DNA of 64,000 bases, from assembly GCA_041666525.1 (NCBI GenBank), contig JBAYGT010000014.1, positions 1-64,000 of the forward strand, given 5' to 3'. How positions within the stretch are numbered: the stretch's first letter is position 1; every line of letters starts with the position of its first letter. Made by a program: the position numbers and the translations under genes. The stretch comes from JBAXTZ01 sp041666525. GTDB lineage: Bacteria; Bacillota; Negativicutes; JBAXTZ01. Shown piece by piece: positions 44,333-52,211 of the stretch. Under the pieces are notes generated by a model. It worked only from the letters and a program-made list of their open reading frames with translations, had not been told where the DNA came from and ran no database searches.

Positions 44333-44436
44333 TGCTTTCGCAGCGTACTTTTTTCTTGATAAAAAAGTGCGCCAAAAAATCAAGCGCCGTACTTCAGGCA
44401 AGCTTATTCTACAGCTACGCGCCGCAAACGGCAAAC
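44333..44436. repeat. ~103-bp direct repeat, right of the CRISPR-Cas locus
   Basis: This is the second copy of the repeat at 38224-38326, in the same orientation, with TTTGCTTTCGCAGCGTAC at the left end and CGCGCCGCAAACGGCAAAC at the right end. A shorter piece (TTTTGCTTTCGCAGC) also occurs at about 38986-39000. Confidence 0.85.
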
Positions 44437-44517
44437 CGTCTGCCGATTAAGTCAGATATTTCAACCATATTTCCCCACAAAAAAGCTCCAAAAGGCGCTA
44501 AATATTTCAATATCCAT

Positions 44518-44546
44518 TTGACGATAGTCAAGCGATTTGATATAAT
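44518..44546 (+). promoter_or_regulatory. Strong sigma-70 promoter of the small-peptide cassette
   Basis: -35 TTGACG (44518-44523), 17-base spacer, -10 TATAAT (44541-44546), 33 bases before the first start codon. It is one of the best consensus matches in the window. Confidence 0.85.
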
Positions 44547-44578
44547 ATGCTCAGGTTCAAGGGAAGGAGGTGTTGGGG

Positions 44579-44710
44579 ATGGATGAGACATCCGCTCTTT
44601 TGAAAGTCGCAATTGCAATTGCCACAATCATCTGGTTGCTAACGCAGTCAATTGACAAATGGCGCAATTGGGCAAAAGAAAAGAGCCAGCGTAAACGTCG
44701 AAAACGCTGA
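44579..44710 (+). CDS. 43-residue basic single-helix membrane peptide
   Basis: The peptide begins MDETSALLKVAIAIATIIWL: a short acidic start, then one membrane helix. Its tail is strongly basic (KWRNWAKEKSQRKRRKR). A near-perfect ribosome binding site (AAGGAGGTG) and a consensus promoter precede it. A hairpin without a T-run (44722-44752) follows. The plan, one helix and a positively charged tail, is like type I toxin or holin-like peptides, but I do not recognise the family. It shares the pattern IA-x-IIWL with the next peptide. Confidence 0.7.
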   Translation: MDETSALLKVAIAIATIIWLLTQSIDKWRNWAKEKSQRKRRKR

Positions 44711-44791
44711 CCCACTGAATGAGAGCCGGAGATCGACGCTCCGGTTCTCGTCCTTGAGCTTATTATAAGACATTAACGGAGGTATTTCAAC

Positions 44792-44989
44792 ATGAATCTG
44801 CGAGGAGAGTACGTAATAATAATCAGCGGATTGTTATTATTCGTCGATTATTTTGCAAAACCACAGGGAACTATGATGCAAATAGCTATGCTAATTGCGA
44901 ACATTATTTGGCTGGGGGTGATCATCTATGACCTATTCAAGCGTTTCACGCGAAAAAGTAAAAGAAATCGCAGAAAACTACATAATTAG
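44792..44989 (+). CDS. 65-residue basic membrane peptide
   Basis: It has two hydrophobic helices (YVIIISGLLLFVDYF and MLIANIIWLGVIIYDLF) and a basic tail (KRFTRKSKRNRRKLHN). The second helix plus tail resembles the peptide at 44579-44710. GGAGGTATTTCAAC precedes the start. Its 3' end overlaps the HTH gene by 62 bases in another frame. The family is not recognised. Confidence 0.7.
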   Translation: MNLRGEYVIIISGLLLFVDYFAKPQGTMMQIAMLIANIIWLGVIIYDLFKRFTRKSKRNRRKLHN

Positions 44990-45143
44990 TACTACAGAGG
45001 TAATCTCTTTACTCAACTGCAGCAGACAATATATTCACTATCTAATCAAATCTGAAAAACTTGTACCTTTGAAAACTTCTGGAAAAGAAAATTTGTACTA
45101 CCGACCCGATATCGAATCACTTCTAAACAAGCGCACAAACTAA
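44928..45143 (+). CDS. HTH DNA-binding protein, MerR/excisionase-like
   Basis: The 71-residue protein has a helix-turn-helix of the excisionase/MerR kind: TTEVISLLNCSRQYIHYLI followed by the wing SEKLVPLKTSGKENLYY and a final helix RPDIESLLNKR. It probably controls its own cassette or a recombination event. GGGGGTGATCATCT precedes its start inside the upstream gene, so translation is coupled. No integrase is nearby. Confidence 0.8.
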   Translation: MTYSSVSREKVKEIAENYIISTTEVISLLNCSRQYIHYLIKSEKLVPLKTSGKENLYYRPDIESLLNKRTN

Positions 45144-45174
45144 GCAGGACGAACAACCGTCCTGCTTTTTTTAA
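45142..45174 (+). terminator. Terminator of the small-peptide cassette
   Basis: The 10-bp stem 45142-45151 / 45158-45167 is followed by T7. It begins at the stop codon of the HTH gene. Confidence 0.9.
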
Positions 45175-45310
45175 ATTTAATGGTACATATATTCCTGCTA
45201 TTCCTTCGTAATTTTTTTTAATGTTATATTCTAAACTCAGCGCTATTTCCACAAATTTTAGATTATATTCGAAACTTTTGGCAAAACTCATCAGCATCGA
45301 CCAATCACAA

Positions 45311-45340
45311 CAAAAAAGCCCCTGCTATTCGCAGAGGCTG
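45311..45340 (-). terminator. Terminator of rocD
   Basis: The stem 45318-45325 / 45331-45338 (one C-A mismatch) is followed on the minus strand by T6, 14 bases past the rocD stop. Confidence 0.7.
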
Positions 45341-45353
45341 ATGAATAATGATT

Positions 45354-46541
45354 TTATGCAAATACTTTTTTGATCCGTGCTATCGCCCAATCCAACTCTT
45401 CTTTAGTAATAATCAGCGGCGGTGCAAACCGGATTGTATGTTCGTGAGTTTCTTTGCACAGCAGTTGCTGCTCTTTTAGTTTTTCGCAATATGGCCGCGC
45501 AGTGCCATACAATTCCACACCGACAAACAAACCCTTGCCGCGGATTTCTTTGATCATCGGATTGTCAATTTCGCGTAATTTGGCGATGAAATATTCTCCC
45601 AGTTCTCTGGAGCGTTCTACCAAGTGTTCGCGTTCAAGCACCTCGATAGCCGCTACCGCCACCGCGCAACCAAGCGGATTGCCGCCAAAAGTCGAGCCGT
45701 GCGAGCCAGGGTTAAACACGCCGAGAATCGACCGGTCAGCAGCCACTGCTGATACCGGAATTACACCGCCGCCCAGCGCTTTGCCAAGAATATATACATC
45801 CGGAACAACATTCTCCCACTCACAGGCGAACATTTTTCCGGTACGGCCAAAGCCGGTTTGAATTTCATCGGCAATTAGCAGCACGTTATTGCGTTTGCAA
45901 AGGTCGGCGGCGGCACTGATGAATCCCTCCGGTGGCACGACAACGCCAGCCTCTCCTTGAATCGGTTCAAACATAAACGCAGCAGTATTAGGCGTAATCG
46001 CCGCTTCCAATGCCGCAATATCGCCGTACGGAATAATTTTGAATCCCGGCGTCAGCGGGCCGAAGTTCGCCTGATAGGCCGGTTCGCTGGAAAAAGAAAT
46101 GACGCTGATCGTACGGCCATGAAAATTGCCGTCACAAACAATAATCTCGGCGCGATCTGCCGGAACACCTTTTTCCTGATACGCCCAACGCCGTGCTGCC
46201 TTTAGCGCTGTTTCCACTGCCTCGGCGCCGGTATTCATCGGCAATATCATATTTTTCCCGGTCAGTTCCGCTAATTTCTCATACAATATATATAACCGGT
46301 CATTATGAAAAGCGCGCGAAGTCAGAGTTACTTTGTCGGCTTGATCTTTGAGCGCGGTGATTATATGCGGATGTCGGTGTCCCTGATTCAGCGCCGAATA
46401 GGAACTGAGCATATCCATATAACGATTGCCATTGGGGTCTTCCACCCATATGCCTTCAGCTTTGCTGATAACAATATGCAGCGGGTTATAATTCATCGCT
46501 CCAAGTTCATTGGTGCGGGCAATAATTTTTTTGTCTGCCAT
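45354..46541 (-). CDS. rocD: Ornithine aminotransferase
   Basis: The 395-residue class III PLP aminotransferase has HIVISKAEGIWVEDPNGNRY, PMNTGAEAVETALKAARRW, IADEIQTGFGRTGK and the lysine in LGKALGGGVIPVS. This matches Bacillus RocD, which converts ornithine and 2-oxoglutarate to glutamate semialdehyde and glutamate. Length is normal. The ATG at 46541 follows GGAGGACCAACC; the open frame upstream crosses the riboswitch region and is not real. Acetylornithine aminotransferase is a less likely alternative. Confidence 0.93.
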   Translation of the reverse strand: MADKKIIARTNELGAMNYNPLHIVISKAEGIWVEDPNGNRYMDMLSSYSALNQGHRHPHIITALKDQADKVTLTSRAFHNDRLYILYEKLAELTGKNMILPMNTGAEAVETALKAARRWAYQEKGVPADRAEIIVCDGNFHGRTISVISFSSEPAYQANFGPLTPGFKIIPYGDIAALEAAITPNTAAFMFEPIQGEAGVVVPPEGFISAAADLCKRNNVLLIADEIQTGFGRTGKMFACEWENVVPDVYILGKALGGGVIPVSAVAADRSILGVFNPGSHGSTFGGNPLGCAVAVAAIEVLEREHLVERSRELGEYFIAKLREIDNPMIKEIRGKGLFVGVELYGTARPYCEKLKEQQLLCKETHEHTIRFAPPLIITKEELDWAIARIKKVFA

Positions 46542-46616
46542 GGTTGGTCCTCCAAATAATATCTGGTTATTATCACACACATGCTTTAAAAAGTCAATTC
46601 GCAAGCACGCTGGCAA

Positions 46617-46646
46617 TTGCCTTACCCTCATTGCACATGCTATACT
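46617..46646 (+). promoter_or_regulatory. Promoter of the cobalamin operon
   Basis: -35 TTGCCT (46617-46622), 18-base spacer, -10 TATACT (46641-46646), just upstream of the riboswitch. Confidence 0.6.
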
Positions 46647-46669
46647 GTGTAGTAATTTAATAGTAATAA

Positions 46670-46859
46670 TCAAGTTGCTCATACGAGCAATCGGGAAGCC
46701 GGTGTAACTCCGGCGCGGTCCCGCCACTGTAAAGATTGACGAGTTTCACTCGACGAGTCTGAGTCAGGATACCGAAGCTTGATTTCTTGAGCAATCACGG
46801 AGGATGATTGTTTTGTTTGTGCATAATTCCAGTCCTCCGCAAGCGGAGGACTTTTTTTA
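46670..46859 (+). promoter_or_regulatory. Cobalamin riboswitch with terminator and antiterminator
   Basis: The aptamer (46670-46796) has P1 TTGCTCA/TGAGCAA (46675-46681 / 46788-46794), the core CGGGAAGCCGGTG...CGGTCCCGCCACTGTAA and the B12-box GAGTCAGGATACC. A terminator hairpin (46831-46840 / 46843-46852, then T7) lies before btuF. The segment CGGAGGA at 46798-46804 can instead pair with 46833-46839, forming an antiterminator. High cobalamin is expected to favour the terminator and shut off the operon. Confidence 0.95.
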
Positions 46860-46870
46860 TGGAGATAACT

Positions 46871-47833
46871 ATGAAGACAGTACAGAAACTTTTTTTTGCA
46901 ATAATAATCGTCGTGTTGGCAACTTGCGCCGGTTGCGGAACCCAGCCTTCTTCTGTCAATTCGGTCGGCGCTTCACTAAGTTTTCCGATGACCGTAACCG
47001 ACGCACTCGGCAATGAAATTAGCCTTAGCAAACAGCCGGTGCGGATAATATCCTTAGCGCTTACCACCGACGAAATACTAGCTGCCGTTGCCGACAAATC
47101 AGCGATTTATGGCCTGTCAACCTACTCCGACGATAAGTTTTATTCCAACATCGTCGATTTTTCAGCGACCATTCCCCATAAATTCACCGGCAAAGATTTG
47201 GAAAAAATCATTCAGGCCAAACCGGATTTGTTATTAACTTCGGACTGGGTTGACGCACGGGATTTGGCGCGGTTGCGGGCTGTGGGGATTCCGGTTTTTA
47301 CCTTTAAACTCCCGGACACTATTGACGACATTCGCAAACTCATCCAAACCGTCGGCGTCCTGACCGGCAACAATACTCGCGCCACCGGCGTAATAACTGA
47401 GCTGAATCGGCGGCTCAAAGCGGTTTCGACCGCGACCGAAACTATTCCGGCTGACAACCGGTTAAACGCGATTATGACTGACAATCTGTTTTATGTATTC
47501 GGCACCAACGCGCTTTCAGCGCAATTGTTCACGGTTGCAAACATCAATAATTTAGCGGCTAAAATGGGTGTTACCAATGTTGATAACGTCTCGAAGGAGC
47601 GAATCGTCGCCGCCAATCCCCAAGCAATATTTGTATCCGCCTATAGCGCCGAAGAAAACAGTAATCCTTTGGATATTTATTTAAAAGACAAGAGTTTCGC
47701 CAATGTCACGGCAATAAAAACCAACCGTGTTTTTGTTATCAGCAGTCCGCACATGACCTCGGCCTCCCAATTTATCGCGCTCGGCGCTGAGGATATCGCC
47801 CGCTGCGCGTATCCGGCTGCAGGTATTAAATGA
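46871..47833 (+). CDS. btuF: Cobalamin ABC transporter substrate-binding lipoprotein
   Basis: The 320-residue protein has a lipoprotein-like signal (MKTVQKLFFAIIIVVLATCAGC) and then a periplasmic-binding fold of the BtuF/FepB type: DALGNEISLSKQPVRIISLA, ILAAVADKSAIYGLSTYSDD and IIQAKPDLLLTSDW. It captures cobalamin or cobinamide and hands it to BtuC. The ATG at 46871 follows GGAGATAACT, right after the riboswitch terminator. Its stop overlaps btuC. A siderophore-binding role is possible in the family, but the riboswitch and cob genes argue for B12. Confidence 0.92.
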   Translation: MKTVQKLFFAIIIVVLATCAGCGTQPSSVNSVGASLSFPMTVTDALGNEISLSKQPVRIISLALTTDEILAAVADKSAIYGLSTYSDDKFYSNIVDFSATIPHKFTGKDLEKIIQAKPDLLLTSDWVDARDLARLRAVGIPVFTFKLPDTIDDIRKLIQTVGVLTGNNTRATGVITELNRRLKAVSTATETIPADNRLNAIMTDNLFYVFGTNALSAQLFTVANINNLAAKMGVTNVDNVSKERIVAANPQAIFVSAYSAEENSNPLDIYLKDKSFANVTAIKTNRVFVISSPHMTSASQFIALGAEDIARCAYPAAGIK

Positions 47834-48825
47834 TGTTTAAAACAAAATTTTTAACGCTATTGTTCTTGCTGGCCGCCGTGTTTGTTTTTTCAATCGCCCT
47901 GGGTGCGGTTTTCGTCCCGCCACTGGCGATAATCAAAGTGATTTTGAGCCATTTTGCTATTGTTGGTATTCCACCCGCCAACGATGAATTCGATGCAATT
48001 ATCTGGTTTGTGCGCCTGCCTCGGGCTTTGACCGCGGCGCTAGCCGGCGCGGCGTTGGCCGCCGCCGGAGCCTTTATGCAGGGGATTTTCCGCAATCCCA
48101 TGGCCGACCCCGGCATTATCGGCGTGAGCAGCGGCGCGTCACTCGGCGCAGTTATCTGTATCGCGCTCAACCTCAGCGCTCTTAATATTATGTTTATGCC
48201 GCTTACTGCCGCGCTGGGTGCACTGCTGGCATCAATGGCGGTCATAACCATCGCGCGTCAAGGCAATAAACTTCCCCCGTTGCGGCTGCTGCTGTCCGGT
48301 GTCGCTACCAGCATGTTTTTCGGGGCACTTACTTATATTGTCCTGATGAACATCGCCGGCGACAAAGTAAAACAGTTCATGTTTTGGACAACCGGCAATT
48401 TTAACACCGCTGTTTGGAGCAACGTCTGGATTGTGCTAATTCCGACCTTGTTACTACTGCTACTGGCCTATCCGTACCTGCGCGATTTAAATCTGTTGCT
48501 TGCCGGTGATGCGCAGGCACGTACCCTCGGTATCAATCCCAACAAAACCCGGATGCTGTTCATGTTGCTAGCGTCCTGCATCGCCGCATCCGCCGTTTGT
48601 GTCGGCGGCAACATCAGCTTTGTCGGCTTGATCGTACCGCATATCGCGCGCTATTTCACCGGTTCGGATTTTCGCCGCGTCATCCCGTTTGCCGCAATCG
48701 GCGGCGCAATAATGCTGCTGCTTTGCGATCTGCTGGCACGCACACTGTTCAACGATCTTAGCGTGGGTATCGTCACTTCATTGATTGGCGTACCGTATTT
48801 CATCGCCCTGTTGCGACGAGCCTAG
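47830..48825 (+). CDS. btuC: Cobalamin ABC transporter permease
   Basis: The 331-residue FecCD-family protein has about ten helices: RLPRALTAALAGAALAAAGAFMQGIFRNPMADPGIIG (48020-48130 in DNA) with the family P-x-x-L/G-x-G pattern, and GGNISFVGLIVPHIARYFTG, the coupling-helix segment that contacts BtuD. The start codon overlaps the btuF stop (ATGA). It forms the membrane channel of the B12 importer. Confidence 0.95.
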   Translation: MMFKTKFLTLLFLLAAVFVFSIALGAVFVPPLAIIKVILSHFAIVGIPPANDEFDAIIWFVRLPRALTAALAGAALAAAGAFMQGIFRNPMADPGIIGVSSGASLGAVICIALNLSALNIMFMPLTAALGALLASMAVITIARQGNKLPPLRLLLSGVATSMFFGALTYIVLMNIAGDKVKQFMFWTTGNFNTAVWSNVWIVLIPTLLLLLLAYPYLRDLNLLLAGDAQARTLGINPNKTRMLFMLLASCIAASAVCVGGNISFVGLIVPHIARYFTGSDFRRVIPFAAIGGAIMLLLCDLLARTLFNDLSVGIVTSLIGVPYFIALLRRA

Positions 48826-48853
48826 AATAAAATAACTCAAGGAGTTTCGTTAA

Positions 48854-49369
48854 ATGAAATCAGCAAAAATCTCCCTGCTTACCGGCGGCGTGCGCAGCGG
48901 AAAAAGCGCTTATGCCCTGCAACTTGCCCAATCCGCAACCGCGCCGTTCTATATCGCTACCGGCTGGGCAGACGATGAAGAAATGTCGGATAGAATCGAA
49001 AAACACAAAGAGGAACGCGATACGAGTTGGACGACCATCGAAGAACGCTACGACCTCGGCGCAGCTATTAACACGGCTACCGTCCGCGGCGCCGATATAA
49101 TAATCGTAGACTGCCTGACAATGTGGGCCTGCAATCTGATGTACCAGTTTCAGGATAACAGTGGTCATGTCGACGATTTGATCGAAGTATTATGCAAAAC
49201 AACGATTCCGGTAGTTTTGGTCACGAACGAAGTTGGCCTTGGCATTGTTCCTAATAGCAGCGACGGTAGAATTTTCCGCGACGCTTTAGGTTTCATTAAC
49301 CAAAAAATCGCCCGCATTGCCGACAAAGTTATCTTCATGGTCGCGGGAATTCCGATGGTGCTCAAATGA
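48854..49369 (+). CDS. cobU: Adenosylcobinamide kinase / guanylyltransferase
   Basis: The 171-residue bifunctional enzyme has the P-loop TGGVRSGKSAYA (10-21), FYIATGWADDEEM, the histidine in RIEKHKEERD that takes up GMP, DCLTMWACNLM and VTNEVGLGIVP. It phosphorylates adenosylcobinamide and adds GMP, preparing the lower-ligand step done by CobS. AAGGAG precedes the start. Its stop overlaps the cobS start. Confidence 0.95.
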   Translation: MKSAKISLLTGGVRSGKSAYALQLAQSATAPFYIATGWADDEEMSDRIEKHKEERDTSWTTIEERYDLGAAINTATVRGADIIIVDCLTMWACNLMYQFQDNSGHVDDLIEVLCKTTIPVVLVTNEVGLGIVPNSSDGRIFRDALGFINQKIARIADKVIFMVAGIPMVLK

Positions 49370-50109
49370 TGAACGCTATGAAGTTCGCCTTCTCAATTCT
49401 GACGACAGTACCTTTTGGTTTTAGTTGTAAATTTGACGACAAAACCTGGCCTAACAGCGTCTACTTTTATCCGTTGTGCGGTTATCTGTTGGCGCTGCTG
49501 AGCGCCGGCAGCTTTTTTGCTTTCGCAAAAATAATCTATATTCCTGATTTGATTCAGGCGGTCGGCATCGCAACATTTCTGTTTCTGCTAACCGGCGGCA
49601 TGCACCTGGACGGCCTCGCCGATACCTGCGATTCGCTGTTTTGTCCCGCCAGCCGGGATAAACGCATCGAAATAATGCATGATTCGAGAATTGGTGCCTT
49701 TGGAACTATCGGACTCTTTTTCATTCTGGCAACCAAAATTTCCGCGCTGTATATTCTTGTCGGTACTCATAAATATCTGGAAATTTTCTGCGCAATCGTC
49801 ATCGCCCGGTTTATGCTGGTCGTCCTGATTAAAATTGGCCGTTATTTCCCGTATGAAATCGGTATGGGCCAGGAAATAATCGGCAAAATCCCCTGGCTGA
49901 CGCTGCTGGTAGCATTTATTTACTCCGCTCCCTGTATTTTTGCGGGCTGGAACACAGCAATAACTACTCTGATACTGCTCGGCGTTGTATTGTTTTTGAA
50001 CTACCGCGCCAACGCCAAGTTGGACGGCATATCCGGAGATATTTTGGGAACCGCAGTTGAAATCTGCGAAACCTTTGGCTTTATCCTGCTCACGCTAAAC
50101 TTCCATTAA
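49366..50109 (+). CDS. cobS: Adenosylcobinamide-GDP ribazoletransferase (cobalamin synthase)
   Basis: The 247-residue inner-membrane enzyme has MKFAFSILTTVPFG, TGGMHLDGLADTCDSLFCPA with the Asp-rich active site, and RIEIMHDSRIGAFGTIGLF. It joins adenosylcobinamide-GDP to alpha-ribazole to give cobalamin. With CobU it forms a salvage route for imported cobinamide. No cobT or cobC homologue is in the window. The start overlaps the cobU stop. Confidence 0.95.
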   Translation: MMNAMKFAFSILTTVPFGFSCKFDDKTWPNSVYFYPLCGYLLALLSAGSFFAFAKIIYIPDLIQAVGIATFLFLLTGGMHLDGLADTCDSLFCPASRDKRIEIMHDSRIGAFGTIGLFFILATKISALYILVGTHKYLEIFCAIVIARFMLVVLIKIGRYFPYEIGMGQEIIGKIPWLTLLVAFIYSAPCIFAGWNTAITTLILLGVVLFLNYRANAKLDGISGDILGTAVEICETFGFILLTLNFH

Positions 50110-50120
50110 CAGGAGAACTG

Positions 50121-51326
50121 ATGCTGGAAATCAAAAATCTGGATTGCTGGCTAAACGGCAAACAAATATTGCATAATATTAATTTCTCGATATCCAAAAA
50201 CGAATTCGTCGGAATTATCGGCGCCAATGGCGCGGGTAAATCGACGTTATTAAAATGTCTGGGCGGCATCAATAAATATTCCGGCGATGTTGTTTTTGAC
50301 GACGTGCCACTAAATAAAACCCTTGCCACTGACTGCGCGAAAATCATCGGTTATATGGATCAGGATAATAACTACGACTTTCCGTTCACCGCCAGCGAAG
50401 TTGTGATGATGGGGCGCTATCCGCATCTTGGCCGATTTTCCGGCGAATCCGCGCGCGATCATAAGATTGTCGAGCAGGCTTTAACCGCGACCACGGCCGC
50501 AAACCTTGCTGCGCGGAATTTTCAACAGCTGTCCGGCGGTGAGCGCCAGCGCGTATTATTTGCCCGGGTGCTGGCACAACAAACACCAGTTGTATTACTG
50601 GATGAGCCGACTTCGGCACTCGACATTTCCTGCAAGGAACAATTGTTCGAATTGATGAAAGCCGAAGCAAACAGCGGAAAAACGGTAATTGCTACTATCC
50701 ACGATATCAAAGATGCCGCACGGCATTGTTCGCGACTGCTGGTCATGAAAGCCGGAGCCATCATCGCCGATGGCGCACCGGACAAGATTCTGACCGATGA
50801 AATCATCCGCGCCACTTACGGCTTAGATACCATTGTGTACTTCAACCGCATGAGCGGTGGCATTGATTATTTCGTGCATAAAAAAGTTCGGCCGGAAGAT
50901 TCCAAGCCGGTTCATCTGATTTGCGGCGGCGGTGTCGGTGCCGGTATCGCCCGTTATCTTTCCGGCGAAGGCAATCTGGTCAGCATGGGAGTGCTGGCGC
51001 ACGGCGACAGTGATCTTGAATTTGCGCGCTCCGCCGGATTAGAAGTTGTTTCCGAACAACCTTTCTCGGCAATCAGTGATCGGGCTCATGAACAAAATGT
51101 TGCATTAATAAAAGCCGCGCACACTGTAATCATTGCCAATATCCCTTTTGGAAAGCAAACCGTCCGTAATCTCGAAGCTTGCCGTTTTGCGAAAAACCTG
51201 ATAATCTTAGAAGACGAACCGATAGCCGCACGCGATTACAGTGGCGGTATCGCCACCGAAATATACAACTCGCTGCGGGAAAATGCCACAATAATCAAGA
51301 CCGCGGAATTAGCATCGATTCTGTAA
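50121..51326 (+). CDS. btuD: Cobalamin ABC transporter ATPase with C-terminal extension
   Basis: Residues 1-260 are an ABC ATPase: Walker A GANGAGKST (34-42), signature LSGGERQRV, Walker B VVLLDEPTSALD and H-loop HDIKDA. The last ~135 residues form an extra domain (VHLICGGGVGAGIARYL, VSMGVLAHGDSDLEFA, EQPFSAISDRA) known from some archaeal and clostridial B12 transport ATPases, with a Rossmann-like glycine motif. It may sense ligand or nucleotide; its job is not known to me. It powers BtuCF. AACAGGAGAACTG precedes the start. Confidence 0.92.
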   Translation: MLEIKNLDCWLNGKQILHNINFSISKNEFVGIIGANGAGKSTLLKCLGGINKYSGDVVFDDVPLNKTLATDCAKIIGYMDQDNNYDFPFTASEVVMMGRYPHLGRFSGESARDHKIVEQALTATTAANLAARNFQQLSGGERQRVLFARVLAQQTPVVLLDEPTSALDISCKEQLFELMKAEANSGKTVIATIHDIKDAARHCSRLLVMKAGAIIADGAPDKILTDEIIRATYGLDTIVYFNRMSGGIDYFVHKKVRPEDSKPVHLICGGGVGAGIARYLSGEGNLVSMGVLAHGDSDLEFARSAGLEVVSEQPFSAISDRAHEQNVALIKAAHTVIIANIPFGKQTVRNLEACRFAKNLIILEDEPIAARDYSGGIATEIYNSLRENATIIKTAELASIL

Positions 51327-51339
51327 AAGGAGCGAGCCC

Positions 51340-52164
51340 ATGGATTTTACAAAATTATTGTTTCAAACCGGTGCCGTAAAAGTCTGTCCGGCTGATAAAC
51401 CATTTTGGTACACCTCCGGCATGGTCGGCCCCTATTATGTCAACACCCACTTTCTCTATGGCAGCGAAACCAAAGCTAAAGAGCTGCTCGTTATCATTGA
51501 CGAGCTGAAAGATAATCAAGATGCCTGCGCCGAAAAACTTTTGGCAATTCTTATGAATAATTATCATACTGACGCAATATTCAAGAATACCATCGACGGT
51601 ATGATTGCCACCCTGACAGCGAAATATCCCGCCCAATCCATTGACTACATCTCCGGCGGCGAACGCCGCGACTGGATATTTTCCTTGCCAGTCGCCCAGC
51701 TGTTGGGAATCCCGCACATCACGATGTTTAAGGATTTAGCCTGTTCGGTATTGGCTGCAAGGCCGCAAAGCGACAAAGCCGCAAAGCTATACCCTACTTC
51801 CGTAATAATCCACATCGCCGACTTGCTTAACACTGCCAGCAGTTACGAACGCGCCTGGGTTCAAATTTTGACGAAACTCGGTTCACACCTGACTGCATCA
51901 CTGGTGGTAGTTGACCGCAATCAGGGCGGCGGCAAGTTTATGCACGGCAATAATATCGACAACATCGCCTGCGTAACGATTGACGAAGGTTTTTTCCGAA
52001 ATGCCAGTAAGGATGGCTATATCTCTGCCGCCCAACTGGATATGATTATTGATTACATCGCTGATCCCAAAAAATACATGAAAGATTTTTTAATCAAACA
52101 TCCTGAATATCTTGAAACAGCAAAAGACAAAATTCTGAGCCAAACAGTTCTGGCAGCAATGTAA
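51340..52164 (+). CDS. Orotate phosphoribosyltransferase-like protein
   Basis: The 274-residue protein has the sequence plan of a PRTase-like group annotated as orotate phosphoribosyltransferase in Clostridia: FWYTSGMVGPYYVNTHFLYG, YISGGERRDWIFSLPVA, LLGIPHITMFKD, VIIHIADLLNTASSYERAW (PRPP-site-like) and VVVDRNQGGG. It is the last gene of the B12-regulated operon, 13 bases after btuD. That could mean a role with the ribazole part of cobalamin rather than pyrimidines, which is inference. Residues ~140-150 are encoded by an octamer array. AAGGAGCGAG precedes the start. Confidence 0.75.
   Translation: MDFTKLLFQTGAVKVCPADKPFWYTSGMVGPYYVNTHFLYGSETKAKELLVIIDELKDNQDACAEKLLAILMNNYHTDAIFKNTIDGMIATLTAKYPAQSIDYISGGERRDWIFSLPVAQLLGIPHITMFKDLACSVLAARPQSDKAAKLYPTSVIIHIADLLNTASSYERAWVQILTKLGSHLTASLVVVDRNQGGGKFMHGNNIDNIACVTIDEGFFRNASKDGYISAAQLDMIIDYIADPKKYMKDFLIKHPEYLETAKDKILSQTVLAAM
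51758..51789 (+). repeat. Octamer array inside the OPRT-like gene
   Basis: Four units read CAAGGCCG, CAAAGCGA, CAAAGCCG, CAAAGCTA. They encode the loop ARPQSDKAAKL in frame. Confidence 0.85.
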
Positions 52165-52165
52165 G

Positions 52166-52206
52166 AAAAACTCCGTGCACTCGCAAAGAGCGCCGGAGTT
52201 TTTTGT
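52166..52206. terminator. Bidirectional terminator between cob operon and HAD gene
   Basis: The outer stem AAAACTCCG/CGGAGTTTT with a CTC-GAG inner pair around GCAAA has T6 on the right and A5 on the left. It ends the cobalamin operon and the convergent gene at 52212. Confidence 0.85.
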
Positions 52207-52211
52207 TTAAG

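Larger units (their letters stand above)
44062..44578. other. Gene-free stretch upstream of cas9
   Basis: It holds the cas promoter, the terminator at 44247-44291, the right copy of the direct repeat, and the plus-strand promoter of the small cassette. I see no convincing gene in it. Confidence 0.6.

Noticed and set aside
44415..44627. Minus-strand open frame ending FAVCGA, like the end of the broken Fic gene
   Set aside because: The shared residues come only from the direct repeat. The frame runs antisense across a strong plus-strand promoter and peptide gene and has no ribosome binding site.
44579..45143. Anti-CRISPR operon with an Aca-type regulator
   Set aside because: Position and HTH gene invite the idea, but the peptides are membrane-spanning and no known anti-CRISPR similarity is visible; kept only as a hypothesis.
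46542..46727. Longer N-terminus for rocD
   Set aside because: It would run antisense through the promoter and riboswitch of the cobalamin operon; GGAGGACCAACC before 46541 and family length fix the shorter start.
46808..46870. Earlier start for btuF
   Set aside because: It would translate the riboswitch terminator and spoil the signal peptide; the good binding site is at GGAGATAACT before 46871.
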